Positions 42,501 to 50,014 of a stretch of DNA of 64,000 nt are shown one piece after another. The position numbers and the translations under genes are program-made. Every line of letters starts with the position of its first letter. Positions within the stretch are counted from its first letter, which is position 1. Source of the stretch: Streptomyces sp. CB02056 (lineage in GTDB: Bacteria > Actinomycetota > Actinomycetes > Streptomycetales > Streptomycetaceae); the NCBI RefSeq assembly GCF_001905545.1, contig NZ_LIPD01000007.1, forward strand, positions 124,001 through 188,000. Direction: 5' to 3'. Below the pieces are notes generated by a model. That model did not search any database, was not told where the DNA came from, and saw only the letters and a list, made by a program, of their open reading frames with translations.

Positions 42501-42629
42501 GTTGATACCCACCACGCTATTCGCGCGGAGCAGCAGAACACCGAGCAGGGCCCTCTGCTGCAGGCCGCGAATGGGCACGTCGGTGCCGTCGGAGAGCACT
42601 TCAAGCGGCCCCAGAACGTTGAATCGCAC
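39585..42629 (-). CDS. Large SARP regulator with cyclase-like and AAA ATPase domains
   Basis: A 1014-aa regulator. The GTG at 42627-42629 is chosen because AAGGGGG precedes it and VRFNVLGPLEV is the standard SARP beginning; longer starts have no ribosome site. An OmpR-type winged helix (1-95, LLLRANSVVGINEIVAALWG) leads into the BTAD (~100-245, LDLTEFHELVTLGRARLAAG). After a Pro/Ala linker, residues ~330-530 resemble a class III cyclase-like domain (FGGHVRRAFGSVWLVVFGVP, THLVVGTGEVVVTY) without clear catalytic metal residues. An AAA module follows, with Walker A GEPGIGKT near 564 and LVVVLDDLHRAADF. SARPs bind heptameric repeats and activate pathways; the ansamycin-type genes next door are the likely targets. 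Confidence 0.88.
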   Translation of the reverse strand: MRFNVLGPLEVLSDGTDVPIRGLQQRALLGVLLLRANSVVGINEIVAALWGDDRPSTARKMVQNSVAGLRRAFQAVGEPADGKPALNTTVPGYVLRIEPEQLDLTEFHELVTLGRARLAAGDWTRASELLRRALGLWRGPVLADVSDAGLTWPELAALQGTRLAVHEDCIQAELAMGRDRELIGELESMLEAEPTRERLVAQLMVVLYNCGRQSEALDRYRRTRDLLADRFGLEPGRDLRRLQRAILSHDPALALRLTTAPGGAADFPPPAGPRPAAAAAPQPPRPRPAPTPPARADDRADGSRADDSGAGRAGTAAAPAAEHAFRASWERVERRAASVVMVRAQWTADGGALAPERVDHAVKELTADIRREMAPFGGHVRRAFGSVWLVVFGVPRAHEDDAERALRAALALHRHFEAPGPATPGATAAGPVPGSGAAATRPVTHLVVGTGEVVVTYDDSAPEPVEVTGEVLDACHHLLLQVPRGELWAADATVETGGADLGFAPVPGVPGVHRPAPARPEGRGPSGHPAEPPFLERTHELNLLRGAYQDSVRRQLPYLVTVLGEPGIGKTRLIGEFAAALRDGAGPPAPRVLHAGTPAFDAHTPYEPLAGLVRAYTGIRAGAPAAVVLPALTNVVRGLLPHADTGPIVTALAACLGLPAPAASAEGPDGGAVPREEVLGALRQFLEEAAAERPLVVVLDDLHRAADFVRSFVEDLTVRLGPVALLLIVGARSELLHTRPSWGCAKRRSVLLHVAPLSTAATATVIGAASGRRHPTPADDRRAALADGNPLFAQAYARAADAGADHPPAVLAVAAAQLDGLDRTTRSVLRDAAVVGGTLWRGAVEAVSQRDPEEVGRSLELLESRELLRRVRRSGVPGDVEYAFRYAVSRDVALAQLPGRVLVERHLRAADWAALLDVPRPGLLAFHHDRAIALAEADGTPVEAMERRAWEALVGASARAAAAGDDALAVSCLDHALDRCPPGEPERVWLVTHHRRIRDSLGARVHRRRPAVTG

Positions 42630-43360
42630 CCCTACCCCCTTGATTCCCTGCGATTCCGGAGAAAGCCATTCCGGAGAATGTGCCCGATGGTACATCAGAT
42701 CGATCCGGGGTCTTCCGTTGACCGCACGTCGACTTCGATCTACGCTATCGATGGCGACCCCCCTGCCGGTATTCACCGAGGCAAATTCGCCGCCGCCCGG
42801 CCGGGCTGATTCGACGTCGCGGTGACCGGGCAGGCGTGCGGGCCACGGGGGCGTCGTAACGGCGCCGGCCCGGTGGACCGGCCGGCGTCACCGGTGGATC
42901 CCCGTGGTCCGCGTGATCCCCGTGGACCGCGTGATCCGCATGGTCGAGACCCTGGCTCCGCTCCGTCCGCGACACCGCCTTCCGCCAGGACGCCCCCGAG
43001 ATCAGCACCGGCCACGGGCCCGGGAGCACGGCGACCCCGCGCGACCTCGCGATCAACGCCCTCCGCGACCACCGCCGCACCGGCATCGAGGCCGGCCTCC
43101 GCCATGCCTCCAGCCGCCCACTCGGCCTCCTCCACGCCCCTGAGCAGGGACGATGAAAGATCGTCAGGACCCTGGACCAGCCCTGCCCACCCGGCCGCCC
43201 CGGCGGCAGTGGCCCGCCCATGAGCGATCAGTTCCCGGGCGATGGGCGGGATGTCCCCATGATGGGTTCGACCGGGAGCGGGCGGCCGTCGCCACCGCCT
43301 CGGGGAGCCGCCGGGGACCGGCGGCCGGACGCCTACAAGAGACGAGGTCGGGGGTACCCG
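42630..43360. promoter_or_regulatory. Divergent region between the SARP and LAL regulators
   Basis: 731 bases. ATTCCGGAGAA occurs twice in direct orientation (42653-42663, 42668-42678), 15 bp apart and 24-50 bases upstream of the SARP start. A plus-strand promoter-like pair TTGACC (42718-42723) and TACGCT (42741-42746) has a 17-base spacer. A plus-strand frame from about 42935 to 43156 encodes protein-like sequence (STATPRDLAINALRDHRRTG, then IEAGLRHASSRPLGLLH) with no start; it may be a relic. Alternative ATG starts for the LAL gene lie at 43220 and 43259. Confidence 0.4.
42903..42947. repeat. Five tandem imperfect 9-bp repeats
   Basis: CGTGGTCCG, CGTGATCCC, CGTGGACCG, CGTGATCCG and CATGGTCGA follow head to tail between the two regulator genes. 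The period is 9 bp, not the 11 bp usual for SARP sites, so a direct SARP-site reading is uncertain. Confidence 0.5.
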
Positions 43361-46234
43361 GTGCCTTCCCTGCTGGAACGTGACGCGCACATCGACAGAC
43401 TCGACCACCTGCTCGCCGAATGTCTCGGCCGCGCGGGCCGGGTGGCACTGGTCGACGGACCCCTCGGCAGCGGCAAGAGCGAGCTGCTGCGGGTGTTCAC
43501 CGCCCGGGCCGCCGAGCGCGGAGTCCTGGTCGTGGGCGCGGGCTGTTCCGCCCAGGAGCGGGACCTGCCCTTCGGGATCGCCGACCGGATCGCCCACTCC
43601 CCCGGCTGGCCCGCCGAGCACGCCGAGCGGCTGGCCGCGCTGGCCGACCCGGCCGTCCTCGCCGAGCCGGCCGGGAGTGCCGGCGGCACCGCCCTCAACG
43701 GCAGCGCTCTCAACGACAGCACCCTCAACGGCACCGGCGCGGTCGGCGACCCGGCCGGCCCACCGTCGCCGGCGCTGCTGCGCGCCTGCCGCGACCTGAC
43801 CACCGCCCTGCTCGCGGCCGCCGCCGACACCCCGGTGCTGCTCTGCGTCGAGGACATCGGCCACGCCGACGAGGCGTCCCTGCACTTCCTGCGCCACCTC
43901 GTCCGCCACCTGCCGCAGAGCCGGGTGCTGCTGGTCCTCACCGACGGCAGCACCCCGTGGCCCGCGCGGCGCCGGCTGCACGCCGAACTGCTGCGCCACC
44001 CGCACGCGCACCGCCTCGCACTGGCCCCGCTGTCCCGGGCCGGCGCGCTGCGCCTGGTCACCGAGGGCCTGGGCGAGGAGGACGCCCGTCACCGCGGCCC
44101 CGGCCTGGTGGACGTGGCCGGCGGCAACCCGCTGCTGCTGCACGCCCTCGTCGAGGAGCACCTCGACCGCGCCGACGAGCCCGAACCGCGCTACGGCCCG
44201 GCCCTGCTGAGCTGCCTCCACCGGGCCGGCCCCGGCGTGCTGCGGGTCGTCCAGGCCCAGGCCGTGCTCGGCGAGGAGGCCCCGGCCGAGGACGTGGCCC
44301 GGCTGCTCGGCGAGCGGGAGAGCGCCGACGCGGTCGCCCGGACCCGCGCCACGCTCACCGCCGCCGGACTGCTGGACGGCGAGGGACGGCTGCGCACCGC
44401 GGCCGCCCGCGCCGCCGTCCTGGAGGACCTCGCCCCGCACGAGCGCACCGAACTGCGGCTGCGGGCCGCCCAGTTGGCCCACGAGACGGGCAGCCCCGCC
44501 GCCGAGGTGGCCCAGCACCTGGTCGAGGCCGGGCGGGCGCCCGCGCCGTGGGCGGTCGCCGCGCTGACCGAGGCGGCCGAGCACGCCCTGCTCGACCACC
44601 GTCACCGCACCGCCGTCGCCTGCCTGAGCCTGGCCCACAAGGAGGCCGCCGAGGAGAACGACCGGGCGGTGCTCCGGCACCGGCTGGCGCAGGCCGAGTG
44701 GCAGCTCAACCCCTCGGCGGCGGCCCGGCACCTGGTGCCGCTCACCGCCGCGGTCCGGGCCGGGCACCTCGGGCTCGCCGAGGCGCTCGTCCTCGTCCGG
44801 TACCTGCTGTGGCACGGCCGCGGCGAGGAGGCGCTGGCCGTCCTGGACCTGCTGCGCGCCCGGACCGGACCGGCCGGACCGGCCTCCCCCGCCGAGACGG
44901 GCGCGCTGCGCGACGTCGAGACCTGGCTCGCCTACACCCACCCGGGCCTGGCCCGGGGCCGCCGCGTCCCGGTGCTGCCCGCCGACCTGCGGCACACGGT
45001 CGCCCCGGACGTCGACCCGCAGCTGCGGGCCGCCGCCGCGCTCGCCGGGGCGCTCACCCGGGGACGGGCCACGGAGACCGTCGACCACGCCCAGCAGGTG
45101 CTGCACGACGCCCACCTGCACGGCCGCACCGCGTGGGCCGAGGAGGCCGCGCTGCTCGCGCTGCGGGTGCTGCTCCAGGCCGGGCGCGCCGACACCGCGG
45201 CGGTCTGGAGCCAACGGCTGCTCGGCACCGCCGCGCGCCGCGAGGCCCCGACCGCGACGGCCCTGTACTCGGCGGCGCACGCCGAGGCGGCCCTGCGGCT
45301 CGGCGAGCCGACCACGGCGGCCGAGCACAGCCGGGCCGCGCTGACCCACCTCAGCCCCACCTCCTGGGGCATCGCGGTGGGCCTGCCGCTGGGCACGCTG
45401 GTCATCGCCGAGAGCCGCGCCGGCGAGCACCGCTCGGCCGCCAAGCACCTCACCCACGCCGTCGGTGAGGCCATGTTCCAGAGCCTGTACGGGCTGCACT
45501 ACCTGTTCGCCCGCGGCGAGCACTACCAGGCGACCCGGCACGGCCACGCGGCACTCGCCGACTTCCTGTCCTGCGGCGAACTGCTGCGCACCTGGGGCCT
45601 GGACGGCGCCGGGGTGGTGCCCTGGCGCACCCAGGCCGCCGACGCCTGGCTGCGGCTGGACAACCGGGACCGCGCCTGGCGGCTGATCCACGAACAGCTC
45701 AGCCGGGCCGACGCCGACCTGCCGCACAACCGCGGCCCGGCGCTGCGGCTGCTCGCCGCGGCCGGGCCGGCCGGGCGGCGCGGCCCCCTGCTCACCGAGG
45801 CCGTCGACCTCACCGAGGCCTCCGGCGACCGCTACGAGCAGGTGCGGGTGCTCACCGACCTGAGCCGGGTGCACCAGGGCTCCGGCAACAGGCGCCGGGC
45901 CCGGCTGCTGCTGCGCCAGGCCCTGCACGTGGCGAACATGTGCGCCCTGCAGCCGCTCGTCCAGGAGCTGCTGTCGGTCTCGGCGGACCTCGGCGAGAGC
46001 GGCCCGGCCGCCGACGCACGGGAGCCGGGCGGGGTCGACGCGCTCACCGAGTCCGAGCGGCGGGTCGCCTCGCTCGCCGTACTCGGCTACACCAACCGCG
46101 AGATCGCCGGACGCCTGTACGTCACGGCGAGCACCGTGGAACAGCACCTCACCCGGGTCTACCGCAAGCTCGGGGTACGCCGACGCAAGGACCTGCCCGC
46201 CGATCTGTGGGCCAACCTGAGGAAGACGGGATGA
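43361..46234 (+). CDS. LAL-family LuxR regulator
   Basis: A 957-aa regulator if the GTG at 43361 is used; it has a purine-rich site upstream and gives the usual LAL start (VPSLLERDAHIDRLDHLLAE). In-frame ATGs at 43220 and 43259 would add 47 or 34 residues. The N-terminal AAA part has Walker A GPLGSGKS and a Walker B-like LLCVEDIGHADEASL. A long TPR-like region follows (~340-860). The C-terminal GerE HTH is LTESERRVASLAVLGYTNRE then VTASTVEQHLTRVYRKLGVR. LAL proteins are typical pathway activators in macrolide and ansamycin clusters. It overlaps the DAHP synthase gene by ATGA, so both are on one transcript. Confidence 0.9.
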   Translation: MPSLLERDAHIDRLDHLLAECLGRAGRVALVDGPLGSGKSELLRVFTARAAERGVLVVGAGCSAQERDLPFGIADRIAHSPGWPAEHAERLAALADPAVLAEPAGSAGGTALNGSALNDSTLNGTGAVGDPAGPPSPALLRACRDLTTALLAAAADTPVLLCVEDIGHADEASLHFLRHLVRHLPQSRVLLVLTDGSTPWPARRRLHAELLRHPHAHRLALAPLSRAGALRLVTEGLGEEDARHRGPGLVDVAGGNPLLLHALVEEHLDRADEPEPRYGPALLSCLHRAGPGVLRVVQAQAVLGEEAPAEDVARLLGERESADAVARTRATLTAAGLLDGEGRLRTAAARAAVLEDLAPHERTELRLRAAQLAHETGSPAAEVAQHLVEAGRAPAPWAVAALTEAAEHALLDHRHRTAVACLSLAHKEAAEENDRAVLRHRLAQAEWQLNPSAAARHLVPLTAAVRAGHLGLAEALVLVRYLLWHGRGEEALAVLDLLRARTGPAGPASPAETGALRDVETWLAYTHPGLARGRRVPVLPADLRHTVAPDVDPQLRAAAALAGALTRGRATETVDHAQQVLHDAHLHGRTAWAEEAALLALRVLLQAGRADTAAVWSQRLLGTAARREAPTATALYSAAHAEAALRLGEPTTAAEHSRAALTHLSPTSWGIAVGLPLGTLVIAESRAGEHRSAAKHLTHAVGEAMFQSLYGLHYLFARGEHYQATRHGHAALADFLSCGELLRTWGLDGAGVVPWRTQAADAWLRLDNRDRAWRLIHEQLSRADADLPHNRGPALRLLAAAGPAGRRGPLLTEAVDLTEASGDRYEQVRVLTDLSRVHQGSGNRRRARLLLRQALHVANMCALQPLVQELLSVSADLGESGPAADAREPGGVDALTESERRVASLAVLGYTNREIAGRLYVTASTVEQHLTRVYRKLGVRRRKDLPADLWANLRKTG

Positions 46235-47472
46235 CGACGCCGATGACCACGCCGACCGCCACCAGCCTGACGGTGCACGACGGCACCGGGCCCGACCTCG
46301 CCCGGGCCCTGGCGGGCCTGACCGCCGGCCAGCAACCGCAGTGGCCCGATCAGGAACGGGTGCGCGAGGTGCGCGCCGCGCTCGGCGCCCTGCCGCCCCT
46401 GGTGGAGCCCGCCGCCGTGGACCGGCTCCGGGAGCGCCTGGCCGAGGCCGCGCTCGGCCGGGCCCTGGTCGTCCAGGGCGGGGACTGCGCCGAGACCTTC
46501 GCCGGCAACACCCCCGAGCACGTGCGCGCCAACCTGCACACCCTGCTGCACTGCGCGACCCTGTTCGAGGTCGCCTCCGGCCTGCCGGTGGTGCCGGTCG
46601 GACGCGTCGCCGGGCAGTACGCCAAGCCGCGCTCCAGCCCGACGGGCCCGGACGGGCTGCCCTCCTACCGGGGCGACATCGTCAACGGCCTCGCGGCGAC
46701 GGCCGAGGCCCGCACACCGGACCCGCGGCGGATGCTCATCGCGTACGACGGCGCCGGCGCCGCGCTCGACGTGCTGGACTCGGTGGCCGACGCGACCCGC
46801 ACCGAACTGTTCGCCGGTCACGAGGCCCTGCTGCTCGACTACGAGGTGCCGCTGGTGCGCGACGGGTACGCGCTGTCCGGCCACTTCCTGTGGATCGGCG
46901 AGCGGACCCGCGAACTCGACGGCGCGCACGTCGCCCTGGCCCGCCGGATCGCCAACCCGCTGGGCCTCAAGCTGGGCCCGTCCACCACCCCGGAGCAGGC
47001 CGTCGCCTACGCCGAGGCGCTGGACCCGGACCGCGTCCCCGGCCGGCTGACGCTGATCAGCCGGATGGGCGCGGACCGGGTGTCCGACGTGCTGCCGCCG
47101 CTGGTGGAGGCGGTGGCGGACGCGGGACACCCGGTGGTCTGGCTCTGCGACCCGATGCACGGCAACACCGAGACGGCGGCCGGCGGGCTGAAGACCCGCC
47201 GCTTCGACCGGATCGCCGCCGAGGTGAGCGGGTACTTCGCCGTGCACCGGGCGATAGGCAGCCACCCCGGCGGCCTGCACCTGGAACTGACCGGCGACGA
47301 CGTGACCGAGTGCCTCGGCGGTCGCGAGGACCTGCGCGAGGAGCAGCTCCCCGAGCGCTACCTGACCGGCTGCGACCCGCGGCTGAACGGGCGCCAGAGC
47401 CTCGACCTGGCGCGCGTGGTGGCGGAGATCCTGCTGGAGCACTCCGCCCGGCGGGCGCCCGTGGCGGTCTGA
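46231..47472 (+). CDS. Class II (plant-type) DAHP synthase, probably the aminoDAHP synthase of AHBA formation
   Basis: A 413-aa enzyme; ATG 46231. Class II signature segments are clear: LVVQGGDCAETFAGN, VPVGRVAGQYAKPRSSPTGP, SGHFLWIGERTRELDGAHV, RIANPLGLKLGPSTTPEQAV, VWLCDPMHGNTETAAGGLKT and HPGGLHLELTGDDVTECLGG. These enzymes condense PEP with erythrose 4-phosphate; the RifH-type members of ansamycin clusters act in the aminoshikimate route to 3-amino-5-hydroxybenzoic acid. Assignment to the amino route is inferred from the RifF-like and PKS genes next door; sequence alone cannot separate it from a primary enzyme. At ~410 aa it lacks the ~50-residue N-terminal extension of housekeeping forms. 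AHBA synthase is not in the window. Confidence 0.88.
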   Translation: MTTPMTTPTATSLTVHDGTGPDLARALAGLTAGQQPQWPDQERVREVRAALGALPPLVEPAAVDRLRERLAEAALGRALVVQGGDCAETFAGNTPEHVRANLHTLLHCATLFEVASGLPVVPVGRVAGQYAKPRSSPTGPDGLPSYRGDIVNGLAATAEARTPDPRRMLIAYDGAGAALDVLDSVADATRTELFAGHEALLLDYEVPLVRDGYALSGHFLWIGERTRELDGAHVALARRIANPLGLKLGPSTTPEQAVAYAEALDPDRVPGRLTLISRMGADRVSDVLPPLVEAVADAGHPVVWLCDPMHGNTETAAGGLKTRRFDRIAAEVSGYFAVHRAIGSHPGGLHLELTGDDVTECLGGREDLREEQLPERYLTGCDPRLNGRQSLDLARVVAEILLEHSARRAPVAV

Positions 47473-47490
47473 GGACCGCCCACCCGGACC

Positions 47491-47529
47491 GACGGCCCGC
47501 TCCTCCACGCGGAGGGGGAGCGGGCCGTC
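47491..47529. terminator. Terminator between the DAHP synthase and monooxygenase genes
   Basis: GACGGCCCGCTCC pairs exactly with GGAGCGGGCCGTC (13 bp) around a 13-base loop. It lies 18 bases after the DAHP synthase stop and 66 bases before the convergent monooxygenase stop, so it may serve both. Confidence 0.75.
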
Positions 47530-47594
47530 AGCACGTGCGCGGGAGGGGTCGGTCAACTCCCTACGGGTTCAGGCGGGTTACGGCGGACGGGCCG

Positions 47595-49220
47595 TCAGGC
47601 GGCGAGGTCGGTGCGGAGCGCTTCGAGGAGCGTTGCCAGCTCCGTCCGGTCCGCCGCCGCGCCGTAGACGTAGAAGTCCGGCCGGACCAGCAGCGCGACC
47701 GCCCCGGCCTCGGCCAGGTACGGCAGGTACACCCCGTCGGTGTCGCCCACCGCGCCCGCCGGGGGCTCCTCGTCGGCGGCCGCGAGCACCCTCACCGCGT
47801 GGCCGCCGAGGTCGGCCAGCCAGGCGCGGTCCCCGGCGGTGAGCAGGCTCTCCGGCGGCTCGGTGGTGAGCAGCACGAAGCCGCGCCCCACCACGTCGTC
47901 GAAGAGCCCGGCGGGCCGGCCGGCCGCCGTCACCCGCCCCTGGACGACCAGGTCGCCGGCCGGCCCGCCTCCGTGCCGCAGGCCCGCCGTGAGCGGCTGG
48001 ACCGGGGTGCGCGGCCGGGCCGCGCCGACCTCCGCGCCGCGCCGGGCCCGCTCCTGGGCGGCCAGCATGACGGTGTCGCGGTCGCGGGCCGCGGCCGGGT
48101 CGGTCTGGCAGATGACCCGGCCCAGGTCCATCGACATGGTGAGCGCGTGCCGCACGTGCTCGCGCCGCTCGGCGGTGTAGCTGTCCAGCAGCCCTTCGCC
48201 GGCCCGGCCGGTGAGCACCAGGTCCAGCTTCCAGGCGAGGTTGGCGGCGTCCCGGAGGCCCGAGCACATGCCCTGCCCGGCGAACGGCGGCATCAGGTGG
48301 GCGGCGTCCCCGGCGATCAGCACCCGGCCGCGTCGCCACTGGTCCGCGTAGCGCGCCTGGAAGGTGTAGACGGCGTGCCGCAGCAGGGTGGCGTTGCCGG
48401 GGTCGATGTCGAACAGCGAGAGCAGCTTCCAGACGTTGGCCTCGCCGCCGAACTCCTCGGGCGACTCGTGGTCGAGCCGCATGAACTCCCAGCGCCGGTG
48501 GCCCGGCCCGGCGGAGACGGCGGTGCGCGGCCGGGCCGGGTCGCAGACCTGGAGGTTGTTGGGGACGAACTCCCGGCCGTCGTGCGGGACGACGTCGCAG
48601 GTCAGCCAGTCGTTGAAGAACGCGAAGTCGGTGGCGGTCAGCCCGGCCTCCTCGCGCACCACGCTGTTGGCGCCGTCGCAGCCGATCACCCAGCGGGCGG
48701 TGAGCGGGCCGCCCGACGGGCCGGTCCGCGGTCCTTCGACCGTGAGCGTGACCGCGTCGCCGCGGTCGGCGAGCGCCGTCACCCGGTGGCCGCGCAGGAC
48801 GCGCAGCGTGGGGTACCGCTCGCCGTGGGCGGCCAACGCGGCCTCCAGGCCCGGCTGGTAGACGGCGCTGGAGTCGGGCCAGCCGGAGCGGCCGGCGTCC
48901 TCGACGTCCACCCGGAAGAGGGTCTGCCCGTCGGCGTTGTGCCAGACGTAGTCCCGGGAGGACTCGACGTGCTCGTCCAGGGCCGCGCCCACGCCGGTGG
49001 CGGCGAGGATGCGGGCGGACTCGCCGTCGAAGGAGACCGCCCGCGGCATCGGGTAGGGCCGGGGGAAGCGCTCCAGGACGGTGACCCGGTGGCCGCGGGC
49101 GGCCAGCAGCAGGGCGGCGGTCTGGCCGACCGGCCCGTAGCCGACGATCGCGACGTCGGTGTCGAAGCCGTCGCCGTCTCCCACAGCGGCGGCGGTCTCG
49201 GTGTGAACGGGGGTGCTCAT
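47595..49220 (-). CDS. FAD-dependent aromatic monooxygenase, MhpA/Rif-Orf19-like
   Basis: A 541-aa enzyme; ATG 49218-49220 overlaps the amide synthase stop (ATGA). The FAD-binding GxGxxG region is DVAIVGYGPVGQTAALLLAA, the DG motif is WVIGCDGANSVVREEAG, and the GD motif is RGRVLIAGDAAHLMPPFAGQ, followed by GLRDAANLAWKLDLVLTG. The C-terminal thioredoxin-like domain is present (about 390-541). These features define the PHBH/MhpA class. Such enzymes beside rifF in naphthalenic ansamycin clusters are thought to hydroxylate the aromatic ring and drive naphthoquinone formation, or in some cases to modify the drug. Substrate is inferred from the rifE-rifF-orf19 order. Confidence 0.87.
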   Translation of the reverse strand: MSTPVHTETAAAVGDGDGFDTDVAIVGYGPVGQTAALLLAARGHRVTVLERFPRPYPMPRAVSFDGESARILAATGVGAALDEHVESSRDYVWHNADGQTLFRVDVEDAGRSGWPDSSAVYQPGLEAALAAHGERYPTLRVLRGHRVTALADRGDAVTLTVEGPRTGPSGGPLTARWVIGCDGANSVVREEAGLTATDFAFFNDWLTCDVVPHDGREFVPNNLQVCDPARPRTAVSAGPGHRRWEFMRLDHESPEEFGGEANVWKLLSLFDIDPGNATLLRHAVYTFQARYADQWRRGRVLIAGDAAHLMPPFAGQGMCSGLRDAANLAWKLDLVLTGRAGEGLLDSYTAERREHVRHALTMSMDLGRVICQTDPAAARDRDTVMLAAQERARRGAEVGAARPRTPVQPLTAGLRHGGGPAGDLVVQGRVTAAGRPAGLFDDVVGRGFVLLTTEPPESLLTAGDRAWLADLGGHAVRVLAAADEEPPAGAVGDTDGVYLPYLAEAGAVALLVRPDFYVYGAAADRTELATLLEALRTDLAA

Positions 49221-50014
49221 GCGGTGGCCGCGTTCTTCCGCAGGATCTCGGCGAGCACCCGGGCGTGCTCCTCCGGGTCGGCGAGGCCGCGCAGCCGCTC
49301 GGTGCCGTCCTCGACGACGACCAGGCGGGTGCCGATCAGGATCCGCTGGCCGCCCTCGAAGGCCCGGCCGCGCACCACGATGCCGGAGCCGGCCAGGGCC
49401 CGGGCGAACCGGTCCAGCTCCGGCGAGGGGACCAGCCAGTCCGCGAAGGCGCGCGGCCGCGGGTGGAACCGGTAGACGGCGCGCCAGTCGCCGACCCGGC
49501 CCCGGCGCTGCACCACGTGGTGGCCGGTGTCCGCGCGCACGACGCGGAAGTCGGTGCCGAACTGCGGCTGCACCTCGTCGGGCACCACCCGCAGCGGCTC
49601 CAGGTAGGACGGGCCGACGAAGCCGACGTCGACCAGCCAGAGGTCGCCGTCCAGCCGGACGAAGCCGAGGACGTGCTCCAGGTCCGGCCCGAAGCTGTCG
49701 TCCACCTGCCGGATCCCGGCCGAGAACAGCCCGGTCTCGTAGCCGAGTTCGCGCAGCAGCGCGAGGAAGAGCCCGTTCAGTTCGTAGCAGACGCCGCCCC
49801 GGCCGCCGAGCACGACGGCGTCGAACACGGCGTCGACGTCGATGTCGACGCCCGCCCACAGGGCCTCGCCGCGGGCGGTGTTGAGCGAGGAGTCGTACGG
49901 GATGGCGATCAGGTGGCGCCGGTGCAGCTCGCGCAGGGTGTCGGCGGTGGGGTCGAGCGGGCCGTCGTAGTCGAGGGCCTTGAGGTAGGCGGCGGTGTCG
50001 AACACGGCGGTCAC
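49217..50014 (-). CDS. Amide synthase, RifF-like (arylamine N-acetyltransferase fold)
   Basis: A 265-aa enzyme from GTG 50012-50014, with GAAGGGAA upstream, overlapping the PKS stop (GTGA). The NAT catalytic triad is complete: Cys76 in GGRGGVCYELNGLFLALL, His114 in DLEHVLGFVRL, Asp129 in LWLVDVGFVG. In ansamycin pathways this fold releases the PKS chain by forming the macrolactam with the AHBA-derived amine instead of a thioesterase. No TE domain is present in the last PKS gene, which supports this role over ordinary arylamine detoxification. Length and motif spacing match RifF. Confidence 0.92.
   Translation of the reverse strand: MTAVFDTAAYLKALDYDGPLDPTADTLRELHRRHLIAIPYDSSLNTARGEALWAGVDIDVDAVFDAVVLGGRGGVCYELNGLFLALLRELGYETGLFSAGIRQVDDSFGPDLEHVLGFVRLDGDLWLVDVGFVGPSYLEPLRVVPDEVQPQFGTDFRVVRADTGHHVVQRRGRVGDWRAVYRFHPRPRAFADWLVPSPELDRFARALAGSGIVVRGRAFEGGQRILIGTRLVVVEDGTERLRGLADPEEHARVLAEILRKNAATA

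Noticed and set aside
42903..42947. CRISPR-like or classical SARP heptamer array
   Set aside because: Units are only 9 bp with no spacers, and the period does not match the 11-bp SARP spacing.
42773..46147. 1124-aa minus-strand frame opposite the LAL regulator
   Set aside because: Shadow of the LAL gene; no motif, while the plus strand has Walker and GerE motifs.
49217..50014. Ordinary arylamine N-acetyltransferase for drug detoxification
   Set aside because: It overlaps the terminal PKS gene by 4 bases and no thioesterase is present, which favours the RifF-type amide synthase role.
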